DNA of 32,119 nucleotides from Saprospiraceae bacterium (GTDB lineage Bacteria; Bacteroidota; Bacteroidia; Chitinophagales; Saprospiraceae). A program made the translations under genes and the position numbers. The notes under the pieces are model-generated. The model worked only from the letters and a program-made list of their open reading frames with translations. It searched no databases and was not told the DNA's origin. The DNA is taken from contig JAHDHL010000051.1 in the NCBI GenBank assembly GCA_020631355.1, forward strand, positions 1 through 32,119. The letters run 5' to 3'. Shown in pieces: positions 1 through 8,206 of this stretch (positions are counted from its first letter, which is position 1; every line of letters begins with the position of its first letter).

Positions 1-53
1 AGATAAACACAATAAGAATTAAGGGTTTTATGGTGCATTTACATTAGTGTCGA
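1..53. repeat. 53-bp direct repeat, copy 1
   Basis: The first 53 bases are repeated exactly, as far as I can read, at 132-184. The spacing is 131 bp start to start. Each copy is followed at once by a hairpin with a GGGG loop. The copy may extend beyond the left edge of the window. I see no coding potential. It looks like an intergenic repeat or the 3' end of a duplicated unit; the origin is unknown. Confidence 0.85.
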
Positions 54-80
54 GTCTCCCGGGAGGGGTCCCGGGGGCTC
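52..80. other. GC-rich hairpin with GGGG loop after repeat copy 1
   Basis: CCCGGGA (58-64), loop GGGG (65-68), TCCCGGG (69-75), with possible extra GAG/CTC pairing at 52-54 and 78-80. It has no T-tract on either strand, so it is not a standard intrinsic terminator. The hairpin after copy 2 has the same loop and loop-closing bases but a different stem sequence. Confidence 0.6.
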
Positions 81-131
81 AATTCTAAAACACCATCTAC
101 CAACGATATTTTTCCCAAATGAATACCCGAC

Positions 132-184
132 AGATAAACACAATAAGAATTAAGGGTTTTATGGTGCATTTACATTAGTGTCGA
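132..184. repeat. 53-bp direct repeat, copy 2
   Basis: Exact second copy of bases 1-53. The 78 bp between the first hairpin and this copy show no gene. It is followed directly by a 13-bp hairpin. Confidence 0.85.
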
Positions 185-216
185 ACCGTTCAGGAGGGGT
201 CCTGAACGGTTCTTTT
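183..216 (+). terminator. Hairpin after repeat copy 2, terminator-like
   Basis: GAACCGTTCAGGA (183-195), loop GGGG (196-199), TCCTGAACGGTTC (200-212), then TTTT. The stem is 13 bp and perfect, and the short T-run suits a plus-strand terminator for a transcript entering from the left edge. The shared loop with a different stem compared with 58-75 suggests that structure, not sequence, is kept. Confidence 0.55.
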
Positions 217-225
217 ATGTATGAA

Positions 226-258
226 AAAAGCCCAGCAGAAAATTCCTGCTGGGCTTTT
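226..258 (-). terminator. Intrinsic terminator of the DUF2853 gene (bidirectional)
   Basis: AAAAGCCCAGCAG (226-238), 7-nt loop, CTGCTGGGCTTTT (246-258). Read on the minus strand the stem ends in a run of six T, so it terminates the minus-strand gene ending at 294. It also has T on the plus side and could stop transcription in both directions. Confidence 0.85.
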
Positions 259-293
259 GGGTGCCTCATTATAGGCGATTATTTCTTCGGCTC

Positions 294-623
294 TTATAGT
301 TCTTCACCAAAGTGCTTCGTCAATAGGTAATAGAACATTGCTCTATACTTGTTCCTATTGGAAGAACCCAATTGGTCAACAACAGCAGAAATCCCCTCAT
401 CTAACTTAGCGTCATCAGCCAATCCCAACTTTCCAACAAGGAAATTCTTCTTTACTCTTGCCAACTCCTCTGGGTCTGAAGATGAAACCTTGGATGCATC
501 CGGCAGGTAGATAGATGGACCGCAGGCCTTAGTTGCCTTTCTTAAACCATCCTCATCGTAAGCAATTCCAAGTTTGTCAAATTCTGCTTTGTAAGTAGAC
601 AAAGCATCTTCGAACTTACTCAT
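294..623 (-). CDS. DUF2853 family protein
   Basis: A 109-residue soluble acidic protein with no signal peptide. I recognise the DUF2853 family (PF11015) from the central block GPSIY (residues 36-40), the segment EELARVKKNFL (53-63) and the C-terminal block SSNRNKYRAMFYYLL (about 87-101). The length is typical of the family. The function is unknown; a small helical cytoplasmic protein is expected. It is transcribed alone on the minus strand and ends in a strong terminator at 226-258. The start at 623 is the natural ATG, beginning MSKFEDAL as in relatives. Confidence 0.9.
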   Translation of the reverse strand: MSKFEDALSTYKAEFDKLGIAYDEDGLRKATKACGPSIYLPDASKVSSSDPEELARVKKNFLVGKLGLADDAKLDEGISAVVDQLGSSNRNKYRAMFYYLLTKHFGEEL

Positions 624-828
624 AGTGATAAAATTTTATTGGTTTTAAATCAAAATTGTATGCAATAATAACTTTTTTTTTTCGCGACGACAAAACGAAC
701 CAGTCCGAATTTCGATTATCACGCTAAATACTTGTTATACATCTAAATACAAGGACATCCCGCTACTCCATCATACCTTTCCGAAATATTGATTCCAAGG
801 GATTAACTACATAATTAATAAGTTGGAT

Positions 829-836
829 TAACTTTG
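829..836 (+). promoter_or_regulatory. Bacteroidota -7 element TAACTTTG directly before the MBOAT gene
   Basis: TAACTTTG matches the Bacteroidota consensus TAnnTTTG. Only five bases separate it from the ATG at 842, so the transcript would be leaderless or nearly so. I see no clear -33 TTG at the expected distance, so this rests on the -7 element alone. Confidence 0.45.
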
Positions 837-841
837 CCGTT

Positions 842-2263
842 ATGGTTTTCAGCAGTATTACATTCTTGCTTTATTTCCTTCCTATTTTCCTAATCGTATA
901 CTATACGGCCGGGAAACGAATGAGGAATATCGTAATACTCGCAGCCAGCACCCTATTCTATGCTTGGGGAGCTCCTTGGTTCATCTTCATCCTATTGGCA
1001 TCCACATTCCTGGATTTCTATCTCGTTCGCTGGATGCACCAGAGTACCAAAGCAAAGCATAAAAAGAGCCTACTCATTCTTTCCATTACGCTGAATGTTG
1101 GTTTACTCGCCTATTTCAAGTATGCCAATTTCTTTGTTGATAATGTCAATACCATCATACAATCCCTTGGTATGCAACCCATGGGTTGGACGGAGGTATT
1201 GCTACCCATAGGAATCTCATTCTATACCTTCCAAACCCTCACCTACTCCATTGATGTGTACAGGGGCATCCATCAACCACTAAGGAAAGTCTGGGATTAC
1301 ATGCTCTATATCATCATGTTTCCACAATTGATAGCGGGGCCCATTGTGAGATTCAACCATATCGCCGATCAGATTACGGAAAGGGACACAACCATTGATG
1401 ACCGGCTTCTGGGTTTCTACAGGTTCTGCATAGGGCTGGGAAAAAAGGTATTGATTGCGAATGTACTAGGTGCCAAGGTAACCGGGATCATGGGAGCAGA
1501 AAGTTTTTCCGGTCTGGATTCAACTACGGCATGGATAGGAATACTGGCGTATACATTCCAAATCTATTTCGACTTCTCGGGTTATTCGGATATGGCTATT
1601 GGTCTGGGACGAATGATGGGATTCAGGTTTCCCGAAAACTTTGACAATCCCTACACATCAAAAAGCATTACAGAATTCTGGCGACGCTGGCACATGACCC
1701 TAGGGACCTGGATGAGGGATTATCTATACATTCCCCTTGGGGGAAACAAGGTAAGTACAGGTAGACTCTATTTCAACCTTTGGTTCGTATTCCTGATTTC
1801 CGGATTATGGCATGGTGCCAGTTGGAATTTTGTAGCATGGGGAGCCTATCATGGGTTATTCCTTGTAATCGAACGATTATTCCTCAAGGGAATACTCAAG
1901 AAAATCGGCCCATGGGCCAGTTGGGCCTATTGTTTTATCATTTCGGTATTGGGTTGGGTCATCTTCAAGGTTGAGGACATGAGAATGGCTATGGAATATT
2001 ATGGAAAACTATTCGCATTCGACTTCGGTTCCTACCCCATCCTGGATGAACCCCGGTTTGGGTTCATGATGGTGATTGCCGCCTTGTTCTCATTTTTCAC
2101 CTTATCCCCAAAAGGAAGACAAATGCAAGATGCTGTGTACTTCAAACCGTACAGTTCCAATATGACCATTGGAATGTGGTTTGTCAGCATGTCATTATTC
2201 ATCCTCAGTGTGGCGGCATTGGCCACAGCTGATTTCAATCCATTCATTTATTTCAGATTTTGA
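842..2263 (+). CDS. MBOAT family O-acyltransferase (AlgI-like)
   Basis: A 473-residue polytopic inner-membrane protein of the membrane-bound O-acyltransferase family, as in AlgI, which passes acetyl groups across the membrane for O-acetylation of exopolysaccharide. Hydrophobic segments run through the whole protein. Family signatures are visible: the FYTFQTLTYSIDVYRG block near 130-145, PQLIAGPIVR near 160-170, the block QIYFDFSGYSDMAIG near 240-254, FWRRWHMTLGTWMRDYLY near 278-295, and the active-site His324 in GLWHGASW, with a second His337. The length fits AlgI relatives. The stop codon overlaps the start of the next gene, an AlgJ/AlgX-like protein, as in other acetylation modules. The polysaccharide substrate cannot be read from the sequence. 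Confidence 0.92.
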   Translation: MVFSSITFLLYFLPIFLIVYYTAGKRMRNIVILAASTLFYAWGAPWFIFILLASTFLDFYLVRWMHQSTKAKHKKSLLILSITLNVGLLAYFKYANFFVDNVNTIIQSLGMQPMGWTEVLLPIGISFYTFQTLTYSIDVYRGIHQPLRKVWDYMLYIIMFPQLIAGPIVRFNHIADQITERDTTIDDRLLGFYRFCIGLGKKVLIANVLGAKVTGIMGAESFSGLDSTTAWIGILAYTFQIYFDFSGYSDMAIGLGRMMGFRFPENFDNPYTSKSITEFWRRWHMTLGTWMRDYLYIPLGGNKVSTGRLYFNLWFVFLISGLWHGASWNFVAWGAYHGLFLVIERLFLKGILKKIGPWASWAYCFIISVLGWVIFKVEDMRMAMEYYGKLFAFDFGSYPILDEPRFGFMMVIAALFSFFTLSPKGRQMQDAVYFKPYSSNMTIGMWFVSMSLFILSVAALATADFNPFIYFRF

Positions 2264-3579
2264 CAAAGGACACAACATATCGCAAGAAAAAATGGCTACT
2301 CATTCTGAGTATCATCATCATGTCGCTCCCAATGATGCAACACCTGATTCAAATCCCCAAAATGAAAGCACTCAAAGGGGATATCAAGCAGGTACATTAC
2401 CAACCTATCTCCCAAAAGGGATGGTTCTCCGGTGAATATGCGAAACATACGGATGAATACCTTACCCATAACTTTGGTTTCCGTCCCAATCTTGTCCGAC
2501 TCGATAATCAGCTGGCCTACTCTATGTTTAGGGAAACGAGGGCCAAGAATGTGGTTATCGGCAAGGAGCAATACTTATATGAAACCAACTATATCGATGC
2601 TTATACGGGTCGGGATTTTGTGGGGGACAGCCTATTATCGGAGAGGGTTGGTAGAATGAAACTCATACAAGACAGTATGAATGCCATGGGTAAACACCTA
2701 CTGGTTGTATTGGCTGCAGGTAAAGCATCCTTTTATCCGGAGTACATCCCGGATGAGCTCATGCATACAACAGACACCACCAATTATCATTATTATAAAA
2801 GAAAACTCAAGGAAGCGGGTGTCCAACATATAGATTTCAATGAATGGTTCATTCAACACAAGGGAAAGATGCCCTATCCACTATATCCCAAAACTGGAAT
2901 ACATTGGAGTGAATACGGGATGCTCATCGCTGCGGATTCCATCATATCCAGGGTTGAGGAATTCAATCCTGAATGGGATTTGGGTGAGTTGTATTGGAAT
3001 GAGGTCGATTATGTGGATGAAAGGCGGCAGGTGGATGATGACATTGAATTGGCTTTGAATCTCATCGAGCGTTTTCCGAATTTCAAGATGGCCTATCCTA
3101 AGGTGCAATACAACCTTGAGGAAAAGGACAGTATCAGTGTCATTATGATTTCGGATAGTTTCTTCTGGCGGATGTTCAGTAACAAGGTCATGCCCAATGT
3201 CTTCACAGATGGGCAATTCTGGTATTACAACTATGCTACCTACCCAAAGCATTTCAAGGAAAAAACCACTGTCCAACAGCTCAATCTATTCGAAGAAATA
3301 GAAAATGTGGATGTTATTATCATGATGGCTACAGAGGGAAATCTGAAGATGTTTCCTTGGGGTTCGGATGAGATGCTAGCCGAGTTCTTCAGAGGAAACT
3401 ACACATTCGATGCCAATGCAGAAAGAGAAAGAAAGATAAGGGAGTGGTCGGATAAGATTCTTGCAGATGAAAACTGGCTCAAGGTCGTCCAACAACAAGC
3501 CAACGAAATGAATATGTCCCTGGACACCATGATTCGGAGGAATGCCATTTATATGATTGACGTACAATCCAAAAAATAG
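2260..3579 (+). CDS. AlgJ/AlgX-like SGNH-type O-acetyltransferase partner
   Basis: A 439-residue protein with an N-terminal membrane anchor (about residues 12-30) and an SGNH-hydrolase-like domain, expected to complete O-acetyl transfer outside the inner membrane with the upstream MBOAT protein. The start is TTG at 2260-2262, sharing TTGA with the upstream stop, so translation is probably coupled. No upstream ATG is available, and this start gives the full anchor. Motifs are GIHWSEYG with His215 and the serine motif ISDSF with Ser300. AlgX and AlgJ have Asp-x-His in the first motif, whereas here the Asp position is Gly213. Several relatives also carry a TG-x-HW form, so activity is likely but the catalytic acid is uncertain. 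Confidence 0.8.
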   Translation: MTKDTTYRKKKWLLILSIIIMSLPMMQHLIQIPKMKALKGDIKQVHYQPISQKGWFSGEYAKHTDEYLTHNFGFRPNLVRLDNQLAYSMFRETRAKNVVIGKEQYLYETNYIDAYTGRDFVGDSLLSERVGRMKLIQDSMNAMGKHLLVVLAAGKASFYPEYIPDELMHTTDTTNYHYYKRKLKEAGVQHIDFNEWFIQHKGKMPYPLYPKTGIHWSEYGMLIAADSIISRVEEFNPEWDLGELYWNEVDYVDERRQVDDDIELALNLIERFPNFKMAYPKVQYNLEEKDSISVIMISDSFFWRMFSNKVMPNVFTDGQFWYYNYATYPKHFKEKTTVQQLNLFEEIENVDVIIMMATEGNLKMFPWGSDEMLAEFFRGNYTFDANAERERKIREWSDKILADENWLKVVQQQANEMNMSLDTMIRRNAIYMIDVQSKK

Positions 3580-3650
3580 CCGACAAAAAACAAGGGACCA
3601 TCCCGTAGGACAGCCCCTGCATTAAACCAAACCTTACCTAATATTCTTGA

Positions 3651-4022
3651 TTAAGCTTCCTTGGTGGAAGTTGTTTTCTTAGCTACGGCTTTCTTCACTA
3701 CCTTCTTTACAGAAGTGGTAGTTTCGTCATCAGCCAACTGAGCTTCCAACTCCTTAATACGAGCTTTCAAAGTGGAGAAGTCGTTACGGCTAGGCAAATC
3801 GATTGTGTTTACAATCTTATTGACCAGGCTGTTCACCTTTCCTTCGAAATCTTCTTTCTTTGACTCGATGTCAGAAATCAAATCATCAACGATTTTCTTT
3901 CCTTCTTCCTCGGATAACTTACCATTATCAACCAAATTGGAGACGGTGTCCTGTACTTTCTCTGTAGCGATAGTTACAAAACCAACTCCTGTATACAATG
4001 CTTTTCTGATGATATTTTCCAT
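3651..4022 (-). CDS. Phasin-like coiled-coil protein, copy C
   Basis: A 123-residue protein and the third of three tandem minus-strand paralogues. It shares the pattern of the other two: a short amphipathic N-terminus with YTGVG (about residues 10-14), EEGKKIVDDL (about 39-48), a DLPSR or DLPNR hinge (about 75-79) and a heptad-rich LKARIKELEAQLA segment. It ends in a Lys/Ala/Thr-rich tail with several KKA repeats, as in PhaF-type phasins. These features resemble PHA-granule-associated proteins (PF05597-like), but this is similarity by pattern and no search was possible. A structural or stress coiled-coil role is the alternative. Confidence 0.6.
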   Translation of the reverse strand: MENIIRKALYTGVGFVTIATEKVQDTVSNLVDNGKLSEEEGKKIVDDLISDIESKKEDFEGKVNSLVNKIVNTIDLPSRNDFSTLKARIKELEAQLADDETTTSVKKVVKKAVAKKTTSTKEA

Positions 4023-4074
4023 AATATGAATATCTAATTTATGTTTGACTAAATCGGATGGATGAAAAGTGTGA

Positions 4075-4476
4075 TTACTTCTTAACCACTTCCTTTACTT
4101 CTTCTACTGCATTCTCAACAGTCTTCTTCGCCTTAGCAACTGTCTTGCGAGTTGTCTTGCGAACTGTTTTCTTCTTTGCAGCCAATTTTTCTTCCAATTC
4201 AGCAATCTTTGCATTCAAGTTCTCAGCCTCGGTTCTGTTAGGCAAATCGAACTGACCCAATACAGTGTCAACGACTTTCTTGAAACGAGCACTCATTTCT
4301 TCACGACGTGCAGTAAGGTCTCCAGTGAAATCCTCCACTTTCTTCTTGCCCTCAACTTCTGCTTCCTCACTCACTTGTGAAATTTCTTCAATAGACTTCT
4401 TCACACGGTCTGTAGTTGTAGCAACAACACCAACACCTGTGTACAATACTTTCTTTAGCAATTCGGTAGTAGCCAT
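4075..4476 (-). CDS. Phasin-like coiled-coil protein, copy B
   Basis: A 133-residue middle paralogue. It has LYTGVGVVATTTDRV near the N-terminus, a charged coiled coil, the DLPNR hinge (about residues 76-80), LNAKIAELEEKLA, then a long basic tail rich in Lys, Arg, Thr and Ala (about 97-115) that looks histone-H1- or PhaF-like and could bind nucleic acid or a polymer-granule surface. It lies 52 bp downstream of copy C's start and 41 bp from the stop of copy A, so the three are probably one minus-strand operon. The function is inferred from the phasin-like pattern only. Confidence 0.6.
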   Translation of the reverse strand: MATTELLKKVLYTGVGVVATTTDRVKKSIEEISQVSEEAEVEGKKKVEDFTGDLTARREEMSARFKKVVDTVLGQFDLPNRTEAENLNAKIAELEEKLAAKKKTVRKTTRKTVAKAKKTVENAVEEVKEVVKK

Positions 4477-4517
4477 CGTAATACGATTTTATACAGTGTT
4501 AATTAAAAAATTAATTC

Positions 4518-4832
4518 TTACTTCTTGTTCTTGGCTTGATCCGCCAACTTCGCCTCTAGGTCAGCAATCCTGGCATTCAGGTTTTCGATTTCCTCTCTGG
4601 TTGGTAGGTCAATCCTATCCTTTGCTTTCTGAACCAAGTCCTTTACCTTTTCCTCCACATCCTCTTTCTTCTGACTGGCATCATTCACAAAATCATCAAT
4701 GATTTTCCTGCCCTCCTCTTTGGAAAGGCTGCCCTTATCGACCCATTCATTTACGGATTTCTGTAAAGTCTCAGCAGTTGTAGATACAATACCCACTCCC
4801 GTATAAAGAAACTTTTTGAACAAATCATCCAT
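4518..4832 (-). CDS. Phasin-like coiled-coil protein, copy A
   Basis: A 104-residue protein, first in the minus-strand trio and the shortest copy. It has FLYTGVGIVSTTAETL near residues 8-23, the block SKEEGRKIIDDFV (about 37-49), DLPTREEIENLNARI (about 74-88) and an ELEAKLA-type end. It lacks the long basic tail of copies B and C, so it may be the plain coat or coil member. It is probably transcribed first, from the AT-rich region to its right. It resembles short phasins of the PhaI type; no motif proves this. Confidence 0.6.
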   Translation of the reverse strand: MDDLFKKFLYTGVGIVSTTAETLQKSVNEWVDKGSLSKEEGRKIIDDFVNDASQKKEDVEEKVKDLVQKAKDRIDLPTREEIENLNARIADLEAKLADQAKNKK

Positions 4833-5237
4833 GATAAATGGTATTTAAATTGGCTGAACAAATCAATTACAACACAAATCTCAGTATAAAATCGACATAA
4901 AACAAGTCGCTCATTTTTATTATAACAATAAAAATACAAATAAACAATATTTAATATTATCATACACCAAATAACAAACAAAAATACTTTTCTACAAAAA
5001 TACGAAAAACATGTTTTCATATTATGAAAAAAAATATGTATATTTATTTTGAAAATAATCTTGAGGCCTCCTCCCCTTCTGTGCTTCATTCTTATTTGAC
5101 ACAACTTCTTAACATATCTGCAGAATCATCACGAGGTGGTGTTGTAAGGGTATGGTCAGAAGTACTTACGACTCGACTAGATCAAATACCGAATCAATCT
5201 ATTGAGAATGGGATTTCTCTTTTGTAATTATCACTGA
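4833..5237. other. AT-rich intergenic region
   Basis: About 400 bp between the divergent phasin-like operon and the membrane-protein gene at 5304. The part around 4900-5050 is very AT-rich. A 67-codon open frame at 5024-5227 starts in the A-run and has no recognisable features; I do not call it a gene. I saw no RNA gene or strong hairpin here. Confidence 0.6.
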
Positions 5238-5266
5238 TTGCAAAAGGAAATCTTACTCTAATTTTG
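5238..5266 (+). promoter_or_regulatory. Predicted Bacteroidota promoter of the 5304 gene
   Basis: TTG at 5238-5240, an 18-bp spacer, then TAATTTTG (5259-5266), an exact match to the TAnnTTTG -7 consensus. The spacer is about one base shorter than the usual range. The expected 5' leader before the ATG at 5304 is about 30 nt. It is the best complete promoter I see in the window. Confidence 0.55.
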
Positions 5267-5303
5267 AATTTGTGACTACCTTACAGCCAAAATCTGACAT
5301 TCG

Positions 5304-5810
5304 ATGACATTACAGGAAATATTTGACAGTATTGCACAAGAACCCACTTATGCCATCATATTCTTGTTGTCTATTCCACTCATCACAGGATTGTTTGCAT
5401 GGATAGCCGATGGCGAGCATGACAAGAGCCCTTGGAAGTACATCTTCTCAGTACTAGTTTACCTGGCTGCCATTCCGGGAATATTTGCACTCACATTATG
5501 CATATATAATTTCCTATTCCTAAGGGCTAGTTTCTTACAGGTAAATATTCTCGTCTATTTCTTGCCCATCGTCACAATGTTCATCACCATATACATATTA
5601 CATAGGGTAGTTCATTTGGAAAACATACCCGGTTTCGGAAAACTTTCGGGTCTAATCACAATGATTGCGGTTATCATCACGGCCATGTTCATTCTGGATA
5701 GAACCCATATCATAGCATTCGTTAGCATACCTGTTCAATACCTGGTCCTGATTATGATACTACTATTCATCATGTTCAGGTTTGGGATGAAACGGGTTTT
5801 CAAGCGTTAA
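5304..5810 (+). CDS. Small integral membrane protein, function unknown
   Basis: A 168-residue protein with about five hydrophobic segments (about residues 15-34, 45-70, 76-100, 113-132 and 138-160), a short soluble N-terminus and a basic C-terminal end (MKRVFKR). There is no signal peptide cleavage site and no catalytic motif. I do not recognise a family. A predicted promoter lies 38 bp upstream and a structured element follows at 5830, so it may be monocistronic. Confidence 0.7.
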   Translation: MTLQEIFDSIAQEPTYAIIFLLSIPLITGLFAWIADGEHDKSPWKYIFSVLVYLAAIPGIFALTLCIYNFLFLRASFLQVNILVYFLPIVTMFITIYILHRVVHLENIPGFGKLSGLITMIAVIITAMFILDRTHIIAFVSIPVQYLVLIMILLFIMFRFGMKRVFKR

Positions 5811-5829
5811 GTTAAAATCAGCGAATAAT

Positions 5830-5891
5830 GGCACAGGCATTCTATTGTTATACGCGAATAGTCGTATATTGTGACATAGAATAAGTGTGCC
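5830..5891 (+). other. Nested stem-loop between the 5304 and 5942 genes
   Basis: Three nested inverted repeats: GGCACA (5830-5835) with TGTGCC (5886-5891), ATTCTAT (5839-5845) with ATAGAAT (5876-5882), and TATACG (5849-5854) with CGTATA (5863-5868). There is no T-tract, so it is not an ordinary terminator. It ends 50 nt before the TTG start of the DUF5916 gene and could be an mRNA leader structure or processing site. Confidence 0.45.
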
Positions 5892-5941
5892 TAATCCAAG
5901 CAGTAACAAAAACCTTATCCAGTTAGAGAAATAAGGGGGAA

Positions 5942-8194
5942 TTGAGGAAGACTCTAAGGTGCATATTATTAATAACTACAATTATCTTTTGTCAGCAAAG
6001 CGTTTGGACACAAGAGGACTCCTACGTCCCTAGCCTACGCATCAAGGCATCACAATCCGTTATTAAGATTGATGGACACCTTGACGAAAGAGACTGGAAT
6101 CTGGCCGAAGTGGCCGATGATTTCCAAATGACCTATCCCTCCGATACTTCCAAGGCACTGACCAAAACCGAGGTCCGCCTTACCTACGATAATAAGAATC
6201 TTTATATAGGGGCCATCTGTTATGATGAAATTCCCGACAGACGATATGTAGCCCAATCCCTCAAGAGGGATTTCTCATTTCCTGTGAATGATGCATTCGC
6301 CGTATTCATTGATGCGTTCGGAGACCGCAATAGTGGGTTCAGTTTTTCCGTATCCCCATATGGCGTCCAACGGGATGGAACGATAGAACAAGGAGGGGCC
6401 AGAGGCGTCAGTACTGCTTGGAATGGCTTATGGGATTCAAAGGTCAGAAAAGGGAATGGCCAATGGGTAGTCGAAATGTCCATTCCGTTCAAAACCATTG
6501 GGTTTGATCCCCAACGCAACGAGTGGAAAATCAACTTTGCACGCAATGACCTCAAGCGCAATGAGACATCTACCTGGTCTCCCGTTCCCAGAAACATCAA
6601 TGTGGCCATGCTAGGACATACCGGGAATCTTATCTGGGATGAGGCTCCTGAACGTTCAAAAAGCCGGATTACCCTTGTACCTTATGTAATGGGTTCCCTC
6701 TCCAGGGATTTGGAGGATATCAGTCAAACAGCCGTTAAGGTCAGTCCTAACCTGGGTTTGGATGCCAAGGTGAAATTATCACCCTCACTCAATCTTGAAG
6801 TGACCGTCAATCCTGATTTTTCCCAAGTAGAAGTAGACCAGCAGGTAGTCAATCTGGATCGCTTCGAATTATCATTCCCTGAGAGGAGGCTGTTCTTCCT
6901 TGAGAATAGGGATTTGTTTTCCCAATTGGGTAATAGTAGGGTCCGACCATTCTTCTCCAGAAGAATCGGGGGTGTGGGTACGGATCCGGTACCTATTCTT
7001 GGTGGTATAAAATTGAGTGGTGCCATCAATAAGAAGTGGAGGGTTGGTCTATTGGATGTACAGACAAAACAAGAAGATGAGGTCGATGATGGACAGAACT
7101 ACCTTGTAGCTTCCGCATCCAGGAAGATTGTTGGGGATTCGTCTGTAAAAGTCATCACAGCCTTCGTTACCAATAGGCAGGCATTCGATGGATTTTCCAT
7201 TAAGTCCGATGATTTCAACTTTACCGGAGGACTTGACTTCAATTATAGGAGAGGTTCTAAGATATCGGGACATTCCTATATCAACTTTGCTACGAACCAA
7301 GAAAAGCTCAACAAATCCATGGCCTACGGAGCCAAAGCCCGCTACAGGACACCCAAGGTGAATATTTTCCTTGGCGTGGATGCAGTGGGAGAGAATTATA
7401 TAACGGATATGGGATTCGTTCCTAGATTATACCATACGGATAATTCAGGCGAACAAGTCCGTATCGGTTACACCCAATTCAGGACAAATGGTAATTATTG
7501 GTTTTATTTCAAGGACAAAACCAAGGCCAATGGCAAGAAGCGCAAATTAGACTTCATGGGTCCATACTTCGGTTTTGATTTATTCACAAATAGTGATTTA
7601 TCTTACCAAGAACATATTTCCAGACTAGGATGGAGGGTAACGCTTTTGAATACCAGTTTCTTCAAGGTACAGTATACGGAAAGCAATCCTATTGTATTCT
7701 ATGAGTTCCAACTGAGCGGACTTGATGCACCTTTTGGTCCCGGAAACTACCATCAGAACTATTATGAGTTAGAGTATAATAGTGGCCCAAAGAACATTTT
7801 CAATGGGCAAATCGAAATCGGATATGGGGATAAGTTTTTGGGCAAGCAATTTTCAGTGGAGGGAGAATTGAATTACCGTCCATCCAAATGGGGCACATTC
7901 GGGGTAAATTTCTCCCAAAACGAACTATTCGATTTTCCTGATGTCTATGGATATGGCACCATAACACTACTTGGAGCTAAGACGGAGTTTTCCTTTTCAA
8001 AGGATTTATTCTGGACCACATTCCTGCAATACAATACACAAGCCGATAATTTCAATGTGAATACCCGTTTCCAATGGAGATACAAGCCTTTGTCCGATAT
8101 CTTCCTTGTTGTCACCAACAATTCGAGTACCGATCCGCTAGCTAATAAGAATTGGTCCGTGGCACTCAAGATTAACTATTGGCTGGATTTATAA
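5942..8194 (+). CDS. DUF5916 / CBM9-like domain outer-membrane protein
   Basis: A 750-residue exported protein. An N-terminal signal peptide (about residues 1-23, ending SVWTQ) is followed by a carbohydrate-binding family 9-like domain (about 32-200) with the typical opening IKIDGHLDERDWNLAEVADD and YDNKNLYIGAICYD. The long C-terminal DUF5916 region is rich in alternating beta strands and ends in aromatic-rich segments with a final WLDL, as expected for an outer-membrane beta-barrel. VNPDFSQVEVDQQ and FPERRLFFLENRDLF (near 288-325) are typical of DUF5916. The start is TTG at 5942 after a purine-rich AGGGGGA; no ATG gives the signal peptide. The substrate is unknown. Confidence 0.85.
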   Translation: MRKTLRCILLITTIIFCQQSVWTQEDSYVPSLRIKASQSVIKIDGHLDERDWNLAEVADDFQMTYPSDTSKALTKTEVRLTYDNKNLYIGAICYDEIPDRRYVAQSLKRDFSFPVNDAFAVFIDAFGDRNSGFSFSVSPYGVQRDGTIEQGGARGVSTAWNGLWDSKVRKGNGQWVVEMSIPFKTIGFDPQRNEWKINFARNDLKRNETSTWSPVPRNINVAMLGHTGNLIWDEAPERSKSRITLVPYVMGSLSRDLEDISQTAVKVSPNLGLDAKVKLSPSLNLEVTVNPDFSQVEVDQQVVNLDRFELSFPERRLFFLENRDLFSQLGNSRVRPFFSRRIGGVGTDPVPILGGIKLSGAINKKWRVGLLDVQTKQEDEVDDGQNYLVASASRKIVGDSSVKVITAFVTNRQAFDGFSIKSDDFNFTGGLDFNYRRGSKISGHSYINFATNQEKLNKSMAYGAKARYRTPKVNIFLGVDAVGENYITDMGFVPRLYHTDNSGEQVRIGYTQFRTNGNYWFYFKDKTKANGKKRKLDFMGPYFGFDLFTNSDLSYQEHISRLGWRVTLLNTSFFKVQYTESNPIVFYEFQLSGLDAPFGPGNYHQNYYELEYNSGPKNIFNGQIEIGYGDKFLGKQFSVEGELNYRPSKWGTFGVNFSQNELFDFPDVYGYGTITLLGAKTEFSFSKDLFWTTFLQYNTQADNFNVNTRFQWRYKPLSDIFLVVTNNSSTDPLANKNWSVALKINYWLDL

Positions 8195-8206
8195 CGACTT
8201 TCCATC

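Noticed and set aside
1-184. CRISPR-like array
   Set aside because: Only two long repeats with one spacer and no cas genes; the units end in hairpins that differ in sequence.
2032-2571. Overlapping open frames on both strands inside the acetylation genes
   Set aside because: Shadow frames of the two well-supported genes, with no family features of their own.
5024-5227. 67-codon open frame in the AT-rich intergenic region
   Set aside because: Starts in an A-run, has no recognisable domain, signal peptide or clear initiation context, and lies before a better supported gene.
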